Source: Phytophthora sp. 'mugwort' | Lineage: Eukaryota > Oomycota > Peronosporomycetes > Peronosporales > Peronosporaceae | DNA: 64,000 nt | NCBI GenBank assembly: GCA_033558025.1 | Contig: JAUCEF010000004.1 | Span: forward strand, 992,001-1,056,000 | Reading direction: 5' to 3' | Part shown: positions 30,588 to 41,759 of the stretch, in pieces | How positions within the stretch are numbered: the first letter of the stretch is position 1 | Layout: every line of letters starts with the position of its first letter | Position numbers and translations under genes: made by a program | Notes under the pieces: model-generated | Told to the model about the DNA's origin: nothing | The model's database searches: none | What the model saw: only the letters and a program-made list of their open reading frames with translations

Positions 30588-31964
30588 CTAGAAGTCGCTG
30601 AAGATATTGGAACCGTCCTCGAAGTAGGGCTCCACATCAGCCTCCAATTCCTCTTGGTATTCCTCATCGATAGTCTGGAAGAAGGACGTGTCGAAATGCC
30701 CAGTGAGCTTGGGGATAAATGGTGCTTCGCACTCGCGACGGAGCAATCGCTGCCAGTCCTCGGGGCATGTGAAAACTCTGGAGAAAAACCTGTGCTGCTT
30801 AATCTTCTCCATACATGATAGTCGGTTATCCGGATTTTTCACAAGAAGCTGGTTGATAAGCTCGCAAGCTAGAGGACATTCCTCTTCAAATTCGTTCGGG
30901 AAGTCCACATTATCATGGGTGATTCTACGTCCAAGCTCGCGCGGGTTTTCGTGGTAGAATGGCGTCTTACCGAGTAGTAGCTCGTACATGATGACGCCGA
31001 ACGACCAAATATCCACACGCTGGTCGTGAGACTGACGGAGAAGCACTTCAGGTGCCATGTAGTCCATACTTCCACATAGTGTAAGGTTCCGTGCGTTCTG
31101 AGTCTGTTCACTGCTATCATCCGTGTCCTCTGCCAGCTGAGCGTCCGGCTTGGCGAAACCAAAGTCCAAGATCTTGAGGTAGCCCTCCTTGTCCAACACC
31201 AAATTCTCGAGCTTGAGGTCGCGGTATAGCAAATTCTGGTCGTGCAAGTACTCGAGTGCGCTCAAGATGCAGCCGAGGTAGAAGACTGCGTACTCCTCCT
31301 TCAGTCCTCCGAACTGGCTGCGTAGAATGCTGAGGTCTCTTGCCTCGAGCATTCGTGACTGAATAGGCCTCAGAGACTCGAACGAGCTCGGCTTTGCTGC
31401 AGTGACTGGCGTCGCTGGACGGAGCTCGTCGCTATCGTCCTTCAAAGAGGCATGCATCTTCAATTGTGGAGTTGCCTTGACGGCTTCTGCGTCGTTCTCG
31501 TCGTCTTCTTTGTGCGAATACACGAGACTCCAGAGCTCACCGCCTGGCAGATACTCGAGCACCAAATACAGACAATCATCGTCCTGGAAGGTGCCGTACA
31601 ATTTCGCGACAAGCGGGTGCTGCAGCTGCAGGTGCACCGCGCGTTCCCGCAATATGTGCTTTTCCTGTCGGGTCATGACCACGTGCTCCTTGGACAGGAC
31701 TTTGAGTGCAACGCTCGTGCCGGTCGGTCTGTGCTTGGCCAGCTTCACGACGCCATAAGTACCCACGCCGAGCACGCGGATGATCTCAAAGTCCTCCGCC
31801 GCTAGCGTATTCAACTCTGGGTCGCTGCTCTCGATCTTGTTGTCGCTGCCCATGCCGAAAAGTTCCGTACTGATCGGCCTTACGGCCGGATAAATCATGG
31901 CTGTGTGCTTGTCCGGACTGCAGCTCGACGTGTCTCGGTGGTTCTCAGCTACTTGGCAACTCAT
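30588..31964 (-). CDS. AGC-type Ser/Thr protein kinase with insert, copy 2
   Basis: Intronless, 458 residues from ATG 31964 on the reverse strand. Kinase domain starts near residue 58: FEIIRVLGVGTYGVVKLAKH (glycine loop), VALKVLS lysine, YRDLKLEN, DFGFAKPDA and activation loop LTLCGSMDYMAPEVL. Like its neighbour it has a charged insert between the hinge (LVLEYLPGGELWSLVY) and the alpha-E helix, here with KEDDENDAEAVKATPQLKMH. The C-tail FIPKLTGHFDTSFF matches that of copy 1. The shared insert position and tail show an inverted tandem duplication. Both have Tyr-Arg-Asp. The insert sequences differ greatly while the kinase core is conserved, so the insert is probably a fast-evolving regulatory loop. 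Confidence 0.9.
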   Translation of the reverse strand: MSCQVAENHRDTSSCSPDKHTAMIYPAVRPISTELFGMGSDNKIESSDPELNTLAAEDFEIIRVLGVGTYGVVKLAKHRPTGTSVALKVLSKEHVVMTRQEKHILRERAVHLQLQHPLVAKLYGTFQDDDCLYLVLEYLPGGELWSLVYSHKEDDENDAEAVKATPQLKMHASLKDDSDELRPATPVTAAKPSSFESLRPIQSRMLEARDLSILRSQFGGLKEEYAVFYLGCILSALEYLHDQNLLYRDLKLENLVLDKEGYLKILDFGFAKPDAQLAEDTDDSSEQTQNARNLTLCGSMDYMAPEVLLRQSHDQRVDIWSFGVIMYELLLGKTPFYHENPRELGRRITHDNVDFPNEFEEECPLACELINQLLVKNPDNRLSCMEKIKQHRFFSRVFTCPEDWQRLLRRECEAPFIPKLTGHFDTSFFQTIDEEYQEELEADVEPYFEDGSNIFSDF

Positions 31965-32367
31965 AGCGATAGATAGTGGAGAGAGACGTGCTCAGAACGC
32001 GTGGTTGTCGATGGAATCTGATCTTGCACCGCCGCGTTGCACCCACCAGCCTCTTGCAGGGAATACAATGTAAATTTGGTCCATGCACAGGAAGCTTCAA
32101 GGTGGTCGAAACTTCCACCTTGAATGCTAAGTAGCCACGAGAATAGCTCCTCGTCACAAGTCGCAGATGAATAAGAACCCAGGAATTGAATTCTCTAATC
32201 AGTATCATACCTAGAGAAGTTCCATAGAGCCACAAATGCTGTGATTTACCGACCGGTGAATAATGTCCAGTGGATATTACACTGGCAACTATTGACGACA
32301 CCTCGAAGCTGAAGTACGTCGGCACATAACCCTCTTGAATCCGTTTCAAAACGGAAACATCCCTAGG
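31965..32367. promoter_or_regulatory. divergent promoter region
   Basis: 403 nt between the start of the reverse AGC kinase and the start of the forward lipid-kinase-like gene. It must carry both promoters. No motif recognised. A 134-codon reverse frame (31945-32349) overlaps it and has no domain. Confidence 0.4.
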
Positions 32368-33217
32368 ATGTCTTCCGGCGGCGAGGAAAGGGGCCTGTCC
32401 TTAGGAGCGGGTGCCGCCTGCGTGGCTGCGATCTTACTGTTCCAGTACCTCGTCTCGGCCCGGCTGCTGGATGCCGCTCAGCAGGGTGCGGCGCGACGCG
32501 GGGATGTGCATTTGCAGCGTAAACTGCAGCATGTAGGTACGGGGGCCATGATCTACGCGGCCTCGAGCTTCTTCGGGAGGCTGGCGGGGGCTACAGTGCT
32601 GTTGTTCTTCGCTGTGTTGTTCTATGGACTACACGAGTTGAGGGGACGTAGTGAAGCTGTGAATGCGGCGTATATCAAGTGTTTTAGCACGATCTTACGG
32701 CAACACGAAGTGTCACGAGCGGCACTACCCGGTGCCTTCTACTTTCTGTTAGGATCAGGCTTCTCTCTCGCGTTCTTCCCGCCTCGAATCGCACGACTCG
32801 CTGTTCTTCATGTGCGGTGAAGGAACTGATGATTGCGTTGTTAACCATGTGCTAACGTTACGGTGACTGCAGTTGGCGGTGGGCGACCCGGCAGCGTCGT
32901 TCGTTGGGACGTTGTACGGACGGCACAAACTCGTGACGTTGGTGGGGAAGCTGGGCGGGGACAAGTCGCTGGAAGGGTCGATTGGATGCTTCTGCGTCGC
33001 TGGTGCTGCCACATTCATGGCGTTGATACTAGAGCAGGACTTTTATTCCGACGTGGAGGGCGAAGAAGCTGTGGCGATGGCGGGTACCATCTCACTAGCG
33101 GCAGGAATTGGCGCTGCGACCGCGGAGCTACTGGACGTCGGCGGATGGGACGATAATCTGACGCTACCGCTGCTCTCGGGTGTTTTCTTGCAGCTCATCG
33201 TTGGCCGCTTGCTTTAA
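32368..33217 (+). CDS. CTP-dependent dolichol/phytol/diacylglycerol kinase-like membrane protein
   Basis: Two exons, 32368-32811 and 32873-33217, 262 residues. The 61-nt intron (32812-32872) starts GTGCGG, a weak donor, but joining there gives RIARLAVLH followed by LAVGDPAASF in frame. Several hydrophobic segments are visible: near residues 8-25 (AACVAAILLFQYLVSARL), 54-75 (GATVLLFFAVLFYGL), 100-125, and two more near the end. The hallmark is GDPAASFVGTLYGRHK followed by LGGDKSLEGSIGCF. This matches the 'GD-AA---G...G......KSLEG' signature shared by yeast Dgk1, SEC59-type dolichol kinase and plant VTE5 phytol kinase. The substrate cannot be chosen from sequence. Likely acts in the ER or another endomembrane. 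Ends 97 nt from the convergent PGS1 gene. Confidence 0.82.
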
Positions 33218-33314
33218 ACGCATCCGAAGCATGCAAAAAAGTGTTCATGAATGACACGAAAACTGAGGTCTATTCTAATGAAAATTTGCACTGTAATCTT
33301 CACTTCCTCTCTAG

Positions 33315-34835
33315 TCAGAGATACGCGGCAATAAACTTGGACACGGGTCGGATCCAGTGGCCATCTTTCCAACTGAACAAGCCGTGGAGCATGCGTTCGG
33401 GTCGTCGCCAGAGCTGGTCAGTCACTATCTCTGCGTCACGAGTAAGAGCCTCGTACTCGTCTTGTAGTCGGCGCTGAAGCTCCGGATTCCGTGTGAACAT
33501 AACCAGATTCGACTCAAGATCACAGCCATAAGACCGTTGTCCAAAGTTGGAGCTCCCCACGACAGTAAGCTGGGGAAGACCTAGCAAGGACTTGTGGCCG
33601 TTAGTTACTGGAGAAGGAGGTGGTCTCCACCACATGCCTTTGCCGTGAAAAGTCCAGCCTGGACGGTTGAATTCCCGCATTATCGTTGGAAACTCGCGAC
33701 CAAGAGTGCGTTCAAAGAAATCCTGCTCAATCAGCGAGTACGCCATAGGTAGAGCACCTTTGACGCCGCGTGCGTCATAAAACCCATTAGCACGAGGTGC
33801 TGCCGAAATCACGTCCAGTGCAGCGTCACAGCACTCCAGCAGCTCACTTAAGAATGGTGGGAAGTTCAAGTAACCCGATGCGATCTGAAGCTGTGAACCT
33901 CGTGGCAAGTTCTTGACAAACGCACTCAGTACGCGCTCATCATGGTCCATTGAGATAGGCGTGAACTGTAACGTTGGGAACGCCCAGGCGTCCGTTAGTT
34001 CGTCACTTTTGTCCTCGTGCTTGGATGGCTCCACTAGCGTCTCCAGCTCCTGTTTCATCACCACTTTGGCTTCTTCCGAGTCATGCGCCAGCATCGGTGG
34101 CAATAACTCGTAGTCATTTGTCTCTCCTGTCAATGACTGCAGCTTCACCTTGTACGAGAAACCTGTCACTAGCTCTACGAATTGATGGTAGAACTGTGCT
34201 AATGCCCCACAATCAGTCAGCTGCACGTATCGGTCCTGCCTATTCGTGAAGTAATCGTGACTCAAATTAGCACCACTGAGCACGAGCGTCTCGTCCACGA
34301 GATACACTTTAGCATGGGACACGCCTAGCGTCTCGTTGAACGGCGGGGGAAGCTTGGCCTTAAGCCCCGAGAGCTGCGGGACCCGGAACAAATACAGCTC
34401 TACGTTCTCTGGAAACTGCTTTAATACTGGGGCCAGCACCGTCACGGAACTGGCCGCGAGGCCGCCGCGTTGGCCGCGCGAGTAATCGAGCACGATCTGC
34501 ACCTGGAGTCCCGGTCTTTCTCGCAGTCTTGTGACCAGAGCGTCCACCAGGTCACGCTCTAATTGACCTGTGCCCAGATACAGCGACGAGATGGACACGC
34601 GGGTCTCAGCGTGTCGAATCTGGTGCATTAGGCGCTGGTAGAAGTCCGTGGGAGTGGCCAAGAGAGCGACGTCGGCGCTGCGCAGCGGAAAGAGCCGCGA
34701 GTGCTGCGCCAGCGAGCGAAACAGGTGCTCGTAGCTGGTGTCAGACGGAAGGTCGGCCTGTGGAGGTCTTGAAGACGACATGGAGACGCACGGGACGGCA
34801 CTGGAAGTGGCGTGAGATGGCGCAGGCGAAGCCAT
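33315..34835 (-). CDS. PGS1: phosphatidylglycerophosphate synthase, PLD-superfamily (PGS1 type)
   Basis: 506 residues from ATG 34835; the frame is open upstream to 35372 but without homology, so the ATG closest to the domain is used. Family length (about 520-556) fits. The first HxK motif is SHAKVYLVDETLVLSGANLS (His174, Lys176, Asp181), followed by the PGS1-type DYFTNRQDRYVQL. The second is FHGKGMWW (His397, Lys399), with LTVVGSSNFGQRS and a Glu in DLESN. The enzyme makes phosphatidylglycerophosphate from CDP-diacylglycerol and glycerol-3-phosphate, the committed step to cardiolipin, at the mitochondrial inner membrane. The N-terminus is Ser/Pro/Ala-rich without a strong amphipathic presequence, so an upstream exon could exist. 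Its neighbour also handles CTP- or CDP-linked lipids; shared regulation is only a possibility. Confidence 0.9.
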   Translation of the reverse strand: MASPAPSHATSSAVPCVSMSSSRPPQADLPSDTSYEHLFRSLAQHSRLFPLRSADVALLATPTDFYQRLMHQIRHAETRVSISSLYLGTGQLERDLVDALVTRLRERPGLQVQIVLDYSRGQRGGLAASSVTVLAPVLKQFPENVELYLFRVPQLSGLKAKLPPPFNETLGVSHAKVYLVDETLVLSGANLSHDYFTNRQDRYVQLTDCGALAQFYHQFVELVTGFSYKVKLQSLTGETNDYELLPPMLAHDSEEAKVVMKQELETLVEPSKHEDKSDELTDAWAFPTLQFTPISMDHDERVLSAFVKNLPRGSQLQIASGYLNFPPFLSELLECCDAALDVISAAPRANGFYDARGVKGALPMAYSLIEQDFFERTLGREFPTIMREFNRPGWTFHGKGMWWRPPPSPVTNGHKSLLGLPQLTVVGSSNFGQRSYGCDLESNLVMFTRNPELQRRLQDEYEALTRDAEIVTDQLWRRPERMLHGLFSWKDGHWIRPVSKFIAAYL

Positions 34836-35046
34836 ACCGCCCAGGTATGACGGGAGGGAAGAATCGGTGTTGAAGTAGAATAGGATTATGATATTTGATG
34901 GGAAAACGGTGAATGCAATTACTAAGCAACATTGTGCTTCCCGTCTATATTTACCAAAATTGACCGATTGAGCGAATCGCCCCAATAATAAAGAACTTAA
35001 GAAACGGTTTGTACTCGGCACTTTGTTGGAACGAGGCGAACATAAA

Positions 35047-35652
35047 ATGGCGAGCGAACTTAAGCAACTGCACAGTTCACTTTGCAGCGGAAACTCCAAG
35101 AATGTATGTATCGAATCCGGATGCAAAATGACTACCTCAGTATTTTCCGTTTGCGCCACCAAAGAAAACTTCAACGCGGCGGGGAACATCAACCAAGGTA
35201 ACGTTATAGGGGACGATACACACCCTCTGGCGTCGCCGCCCGACGTAGAGGTACCCAATGCAGGATACCAGACGCCAGACGAACAGCAGCCTACTTCGCC
35301 GCGGCGCATGAACGCGCAAGAGGCCGTGAACAATGGGCTAGCGCCGCGCAAAATCAAGAACTGGCCGACCAATTTTGAGGCTCAAGAAGTCGTTCTCGAG
35401 TCGTACGCACTCGCCGAGGCCCACATCGCCCCTTACGGGACTTCTGGCAAGCGGATCGGGCAAGCTGTGCAGCATCTACAGACTCGATAGGCTTTTATAG
35501 TGAACCCACGGACCATGGTAAAGTGGGTGACCGAAATGCTGGACAAACATGAAATCCACGAGGCCCGACTTGACGGTGAAACTGGCCTTGAACATGCTGG
35601 TTCGGAAGAAGAGGTATGGTGTGCGGTTTCTGGTTATTTTCAATGGACTTAA
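35047..35652 (+). pseudogene. possible SANT/Myb-like oomycete protein, interrupted
   Basis: From ATG 35047 a frame of about 148 codons runs to 35490. It has a low-complexity start, then NWPTNFEAQEVVLESYALAE and APYGTSGKRIGQAVQHLQTR. After a stop the same frame continues with FIVNPRTMVKWVTEMLDKHE and ARLDGETGLEHAGSEEEVW. The sequence 'two-helix block, AP-G, RIG-AV, then a second helical block and DGETG-EE' resembles Myb/SANT-like proteins that are numerous in Phytophthora genomes, but I cannot name a family. It may be a single-stop pseudogene or the first exon of a longer gene. Divergent to PGS1. Confidence 0.35.
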
Positions 35653-36540
35653 CCTTCGTATAGAATCGTGTTCGAAATAAACTCGATGAAATGGTTGAAG
35701 ATGTCGAACGCAAATCCTGGATGGAGCGGCAAGTCCATGTGAAGAAAGAATCCCGCACGTAGAGCCGCACGCCACGGGTTTGTAGAGCCGCAAACCCGCT
35801 TGACCGACGTCTCCATGCTCGCACATGCGCAAGAGAACCACGGCATCTTCATCGCGAAGAACGCGAGCTACTTCTCTCCTGTTGAGTGCCGCGACAATCG
35901 CAGTCCGAGGGCTGCGCGTTTCGACGATTATGCTGTCCACAGTTGAGCTCCTCAGTTGCATCGTGGTTTTTCCCACCTTGTGCGCACCAAGCGCAATCTT
36001 CACAGTTCTCTTCAATGTTCAAGGGGCTTTCGCACCATGCAGTTGTCAGTGTGCAATTTGGAGCAGTTAGATCCGCCCCCTTCAAAGTCGATAGGCGACC
36101 TTGTCTAACCAGATTGCAAAGTTCGCTGCAGACTACAGACTGCGAACCGTCTTTTAAGCTCCCTATTACCACAATCTTTCAGTTCTTTGGACATGCCCGG
36201 TCTTTGCACTAGCAATTAATTTAATCGTACTTACTTGTTAGTGGTGCCATAGCGAGCACAAGCGTTTCGCAACCTTGCGCGATTTGCTGCGACAATTGGA
36301 GCTATCATCGTACTGTAATAGTTCGAGATACGCTACCTCGGCCACCAGAACGTAAAGATGACTGTAGCGAAGCGGGTTCCCCCGACTATTGTACCTTACA
36401 CGAGATAAGATACAACTCAATTTGTATTTATTTCAAAACTAGACCACACTTAGGTAGCGTCTTTATTTTGGGTCGGAAGGGAGTGCAAAAGCCACATAAT
36501 TTATTTTAGTAGTTTAAAGGAGGCAGGGCCAACCCCGGTC
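35653..36540. other. unassigned, probably transposon-derived
   Basis: A 179-codon reverse frame (35476-36015) and forward frames overlap here without recognisable domains. Composition and opposing frames suggest chance open reading. Confidence 0.25.
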
Positions 36541-36557
36541 TATTCTCTCCTTCCATT

Positions 36558-37925
36558 ATGCTGAAGGATACCCGTGGCAAACCGCTTACGCATCAAGAAA
36601 AGTGCAGGATTGCCAAGGCCATGAGAATTTCACGACAGAAGAAAAGGCGGGGAGATCTGACGGCGTGAAAACCCGTCAATGGATAGCAAATGCCTTGAAG
36701 TAGGCCTGGCGACCGTCGGATGCGTCATGGCGTACTGGAACAAAAGTCCTGGGACCAAGTTCGACGAGGTTCCGAGGAGCATTCATTTATAGTGGTATGT
36801 GTATGTTGCTAGCAGTTATGTATCAATACCTGTTTGTTTTATAGCTCAGCTTATTGCCAACCACGTGACAAAATTCATGGAAAAGAAGAAACAAATCCCT
36901 GTGCGAAGCATGCGTCGCTTGCTTCGATGTATGGCCTTTTTCCACATTCGGGGCAAGCACCGTAATTTTCTGGCTGAGAGGGAGAACAACGTAGCGTTGT
37001 AAGCGACATATCTTCAAAAGAAGCTTGCCAATCGAGATGCGAACAACAATCCAATCTGACCTGAGGTCTTTCTAGACAAGTCGTTCAATGTCAACCACGT
37101 CGCAACAAAACGTGATTGACAGAAGACAAAGTACGAAAACCCAAAAGTGGAAAAGGGCTTAAATACTATGTGAGCTGTATCGTTCATGTTTTACTGATCT
37201 TCTAATGTTGTTTTACTGCATAGAATTGTTATGGTTGCTGCGGGTATAATAACTTGCACTGCCAACACACAGAGTAGAAGCTCAACACGCTCTCAGAATG
37301 AATACATGGCGCGTCCGTCAAAACGTCGATTGAGCATTGGAATTCAGCGACTAAAAAGCGTAAAGGAACTCCTGAACCCTCCGACTGTCACGGTAACTTT
37401 GACGGCGACACGTTTGAAAGATGGTTCACTAATTTGTGTGCGACGCTCAAAAAAGGATATTGGTCCGTGAAGCGGCACGCAAATCCAACTCGACCAAGAA
37501 ACGTTTGAAGGCTGACATTCGTCAATGACTCACAAAATCCATGACAAACGCCCACCTTCTTGTCCGCATGCAGCCCCACCGACCTGCCCACATCTACGCA
37601 GCGTAACTCATCTTGCGTCCGGATATGATCATTTGGTGTACCACCCGGAGTTGAAGCCAATCGAAATGGTATGTGGGTTGATGAAAAGTCAAATAGCGTC
37701 GAACCCAGCTACGAACGCTAGAGACTGGATAGTAAGGTGGCCGAAGAGTTCGACAAAGGCTTCGACCAGAACTGGACAAAGTATCATCGACATGTCCAGA
37801 AATTCTAGAACAAGTACATCAAAGCGCTGGATGACTGCTGCCTCGTCAGTGACGGTGATCATCAGGAATGTGACGGAGGCAGCAACGACCAAGAAGGTGA
37901 CGGACCCGGCAACGACAGGATGACC
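36558..37925 (+). pseudogene. mariner/Tc1-like transposase, decayed
   Basis: From ATG 36558 the N-terminal block reads MLKDTRGKPLTHQEKCRIAK and AMRISRQKKRRG. Scattered blocks follow with many stops: KVRKPKSGKGLKYY near 37130, GNFDGDTFERWFTNLCATLK near 37400-37455, and VYHPELKPIEMVCGLMKSQI near 37640-37700. The last is the typical 'PPYSPELNPIE-VW--lK' DDE end of Tc1/mariner transposases, and 'GNF----FE-WF--LC' is common in oomycete mariner-like proteins. Roughly the full length of a transposase gene is represented, but frameshifts make it dead. Confidence 0.6.
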
Positions 37926-38790
37926 ATGACGTCTGCAACAGCAGTGATGACGAAGAAGAAGTCATTGAGTACTCTTTTTAGCACATCTCTAAAATTTAAT
38001 AAATCGACTCGTGTCATTTGCTGAACTGTTATTGCTTGTTATATCTTCTCCGATGACCACTCGAAAAAACGGCAGATGTTTCCTTATCAGACCATTTTTT
38101 TACGGGCCGGAATTGTATGGATTGTCCACGGAACATATTCCCGCAATCAAAGCTCGCTACAATAACGCATTTTGCGGCCATACGATTGGGAATCACGCAA
38201 TTCTGGTCCCACAAATGGACTTAGAATTGGATTTTGCACCCGATAGCAGGTTGGCTTCGCTTAAAACAAAGTAGGTTCTGTAGAGGTTCCTGAACAATGT
38301 TGTATTTTCTTTTGTGGCCGGTATAATAGATGTGTACCCTATCGACTACCAGAATCAATGTTAAAGATGACACTGGATCTAACCGAGCGCGCGACAATCT
38401 TTGGAGAAACAAAATGAATCTCAGTATCCCCCCCCCTCCGATGCAAACGCAGTGCTGGGTAGTAACCATTAAAGGGGTTGGCGAGTTCTCACAGTGACAG
38501 CTAATGGCTATGCGGTATGTGTGGAACATGGTTATTGTGTGTACCAACAGTATGGAGTGCTATTCGTGGTTGATAAGTAAAGTGGACGCCCGTTTCGAGC
38601 AGTTTCAGTTGCAGAGCGAATATTTGACACGTGGTCATCCGAGCGCCTTGCTGGATTTCGTGAGGGCTCCCACATGGAATGAAATCATTGTTTTGTGCTC
38701 GAGGCGCCTGCTGGTTTCATGACAACTTATCTTGATATCTTAATAAAAACAATGTATATAAAAGGTACAGTTAGTCAACGAAAGGACCGA
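37926..38790. other. no gene recognised
   Basis: Contains several short open frames with plausible but unassigned strings (for example forward 38600-38700). Probably old transposon sequence. Confidence 0.25.
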
Positions 38791-38799
38791 CTTGTTAAA

Positions 38800-40165
38800 C
38801 CATTACCTCAGGGTATCGAGGAATAGCCTTCTCGAAGCTACGTTTTACCACCTCCTCATCTACCCACCCCCCGCAATCGTGGCTTTAATAGCGCAGGCGC
38901 CTCGCTTTCAGGTTGCACTGCTTGATGCCTTTGCAGCCGCCACGAATGGACGCTTTCAGCGGTCCCATTACGCCCACATCCAGCGGTTAACACATCGCAG
39001 AACTATTTGCAGGGAGTGGGACCGTTGTCGCATTGGCTACCTCGCCAACAAGATGCTGACCCTCCTGCGAAGCATGGGACTCAAAATTGTTCAGCAGGAG
39101 GACAGAAGGCTCGGTAATTTCGTATTTTAACAGCCTCTCTACGTAATACTTCCATCCTACGTCGTCCATTCACGCATTCTCTTGCATAGTATAGAAGTGT
39201 ATGGGTGGGAATGTCGGTATTTTCTTCTTCTCAAGGTGGCCGCCCGTCCCGAAGAGTATTGGCAGTTTCCACCTTAATATTACAATAATGTACATAAAAG
39301 TAATATATGCAAACAATAAGCATAAATGCATTAAAACGTACCGTCCGCACGAGTCGTTAGCATCACTGTCAGCCTCCCCGGGTGCTTCTGGAGCCTAACA
39401 ATATTTTTGAGCAAGATCATGAGGCCTTTAAGGCCCATGCGCGGTGCGGTGGCATCTCCAAGTTGATGCCCGTCTCATCAACATTAAGAATGCCACCGCT
39501 TTGGTACTGCTCATACAGCCCCCAAAACATGAGAGCGAACTCAGCGTGAACCACTTTAAGCTCTTCAAGTATTTTCTTGGCGCCTTGGGGTTTCTGCGAC
39601 GGAATCCGTGACTAGTAAAACAAAAACAAGCTGTTAAAAAACAATAAAATATATTTTCAAACAGTGAAAAAATATTTTGACCGATTAGTTAAACGCTGGC
39701 ATACACGTTCCAGCGCCAGCACACTCAAACTTCCGACTGGATATGTATGCTGCAACCCACTTCGGGCCTCCGCCCACATCCTATCGATGATAACATCCGT
39801 CGAAAGCAACTACACGTCAAACATTTGTACAGCTAGAACATTTTATTAGCAAAATATAAGGCAAATTATTACCGTCTCTTCTCGCCGCATCCTTCATGTA
39901 GGTGATGATAGCCGCTACACTAGGGATCAGCTTCTTACGACCTTGGCCTTAAAGCGTCTTGGAGGTATTAAGTCCCTGAAAGGACAGCAGTTTCTCCGCC
40001 TGCTTGGACCAGCTGAACACGCTGGCGCGAGGGTACGCCAGAATCCTCGCGGCTTCCTCCACACCTACATCTTGGACGAGTAGGACTGTGACTTGCTTCT
40101 CCTTCACTGGGTACGTCCGTCGCTTGCGTCGTTCGCGCATATTGTAGAATGCGTCGTTCAACTGT
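38800..40165 (-). pseudogene. pogo/DDE_1 (CENP-B-like) transposase, decayed
   Basis: On the reverse strand, 40161-39949 encodes the DNA-binding start: RRKRRTYPVKEKQVTVLLVQ, VGVEEAARILAYPRASVFSW and KLLSFQG. Then 39610-39430 gives KKILEELKVVHAEFALMFWG, YEQYQSGGILNVDETGINLE (first catalytic Asp) and PPHRAWALKA. Around 39169-38987 follows PSVLLLNNFESHASQEGQHL (second catalytic position with Asn in place of Asp) and ANATTVPLPANSSAMC. Near 38960-38880 comes LKASIRGGCKGIKQCNLKAR. The order is that of a full DDE_1 transposase; stops, frame changes and the LLNNFESH substitution show it is inactive. Confidence 0.7.
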
Positions 40166-40890
40166 TCGTAAGCCTTGGTTCACCAGGACCATTTTTTTTA
40201 CATATCTCGTTGTTTGATTGGTTATGTGTTCCAGCATTCTATTGGTTAATTCATGAATTCTATCTTACTATGGGAGCTGCAAACATGGATCGGCAACCGC
40301 CAGTTTGTCATTGCCGCTTTTCAGTCGTTGTCTGTAAAGCATTTACGATGACGCTGGCAGTAAAGTACGACAACAACACTACGATATTTCCTACCACACC
40401 CGGAGACTCCGTCACCTGGCAAAGGAAAGCGCATTCCACCGCCAACGTTGAATCTATTAGCCGGTAAAACCAAGGACTTGGTGTTCATACCAAATAAACC
40501 TCTACCCCGACTGAACGACAGCTCGCGGTGGAAAAGAAGAATTGCATTACGGTCAGTCTTGCCGGCAAAGAAAAAAGTTACAGCTACCAGACTGTTTACA
40601 GTTATCTGCGTCATTGCTCAAGACCAGCAGTTAATGGGCCAGCCCCTACAAACCAGCAAGTAGTGGATTATGTCAAGATTTATACGCCGAGTAGCCCCAA
40701 GAACTCAATGGCAGCTTTGTGATGGGAATGATGGGAATCTGTACAAGCAATTGGATCGTACCACATTTTTCCAGACACATAAATGATGATTCTGTGCGAT
40801 AGGCAGCCTGCACCCCAACTGGGATCCTCACAAAACATGAAACATTCAGGCGATGGCTCTGAAACGAATCCCTCTGCGGCTAATGAGAGA
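40166..40890. other. no gene recognised
   Basis: Overlapping short frames on both strands without domain features, between two transposon relics. Confidence 0.25.
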
Positions 40891-41462
40891 GTATGTTTCT
40901 ATGCATAGTCGGGTTGACTGCGTTTCGAGTTCACATTGACAGTAAATGCAACATGGTAATCAACGGCTACATGATATTGCGTTCGGATACTCAGATAAAC
41001 GCGGGCATTTCTTCCCGCTTGCCTACTTTCGTAATTCTCAAAAGCGTGATGTGGATGTTGGATGTTGCGTCCGCAAAAAAAAACTGGTGTGCATGGACTC
41101 ATGTGGAGCTGATTTTGCACCGCGCCTTGTAATGATGGACGCAGACAAAGCACTATTTTAGGCGTGTAATCTCGAATTGCCGCATTAGACTGTTTTAATG
41201 TGATGGTACCACGTTTTGCAGAATATCTGGAAGCACGTAAACGTGAAGCGAGTTAGTATTGACGACACTCGTATCGTATACGGAGTTGTACGGCATGCAC
41301 TACGCTATACAAAGGACCTATTTCCTGCTGTGAAGACGTGTGTACCCTCTCGATGATCCCCAGGGACCGCCTGCTCGCAAGTTCACATCGCATAACTTAG
41401 CCTACTGGGCACCTAATGGATACGCTGCAACAAACAACCCGATAAAGCGCTTGCTCTTTCAG
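40891..41462 (+). pseudogene. third MULE transposase fragment
   Basis: The forward frame 40946-41161 gives RGHFFPLAYFRNSQKRDVDV and FAPRLVMMDADKALF. After a stop ACNLELPH, TVLM and NIWKHVNVKRVS follow, and near 41410 GYAATNNPIKRLLFQT. This corresponds to the MULE segments 'FPLAY--TSQ', 'FAP---M-DAD-A', 'CW-HV--N--KH' and 'A-TNNP---FN'. Stops and missing bases make it non-functional. It is more similar in type to the 1-2 kb MULE than to the 3 kb one. Confidence 0.6.
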
Positions 41463-41759
41463 ACTTGAGCAGGAACTCTTCGCATTAAACTGAAGTAGGA
41501 ACGCCTGTTGCGGTCTACGTAGAACCATTTGCCGACTGATTGCACAACGTCGTGCATCAACTTGAAGCGTAAGCTTCTGTCGTCGATAAACGACTTCGCA
41601 TGCTCAACACGCTGCAGCTTTTTTTCGCTCGTTAGCGCTGGCTTGATGAAAGTCGTCGGCACGTCACCATGCCTTCCTCCACTGCCTGCCGTACTAGGTG
41701 CCTGGAGATCCCTGCAGTTACCGCGACGCACCTCCCAACAGCTCTACCTTCAACAGAAA

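Noticed and set aside
33315..35372. Extended 685-residue version of the PGS1-like protein
   Set aside because: The first 179 residues show no targeting or domain feature and would exceed the family length; ATG 34835 gives 506 residues, close to the usual size.
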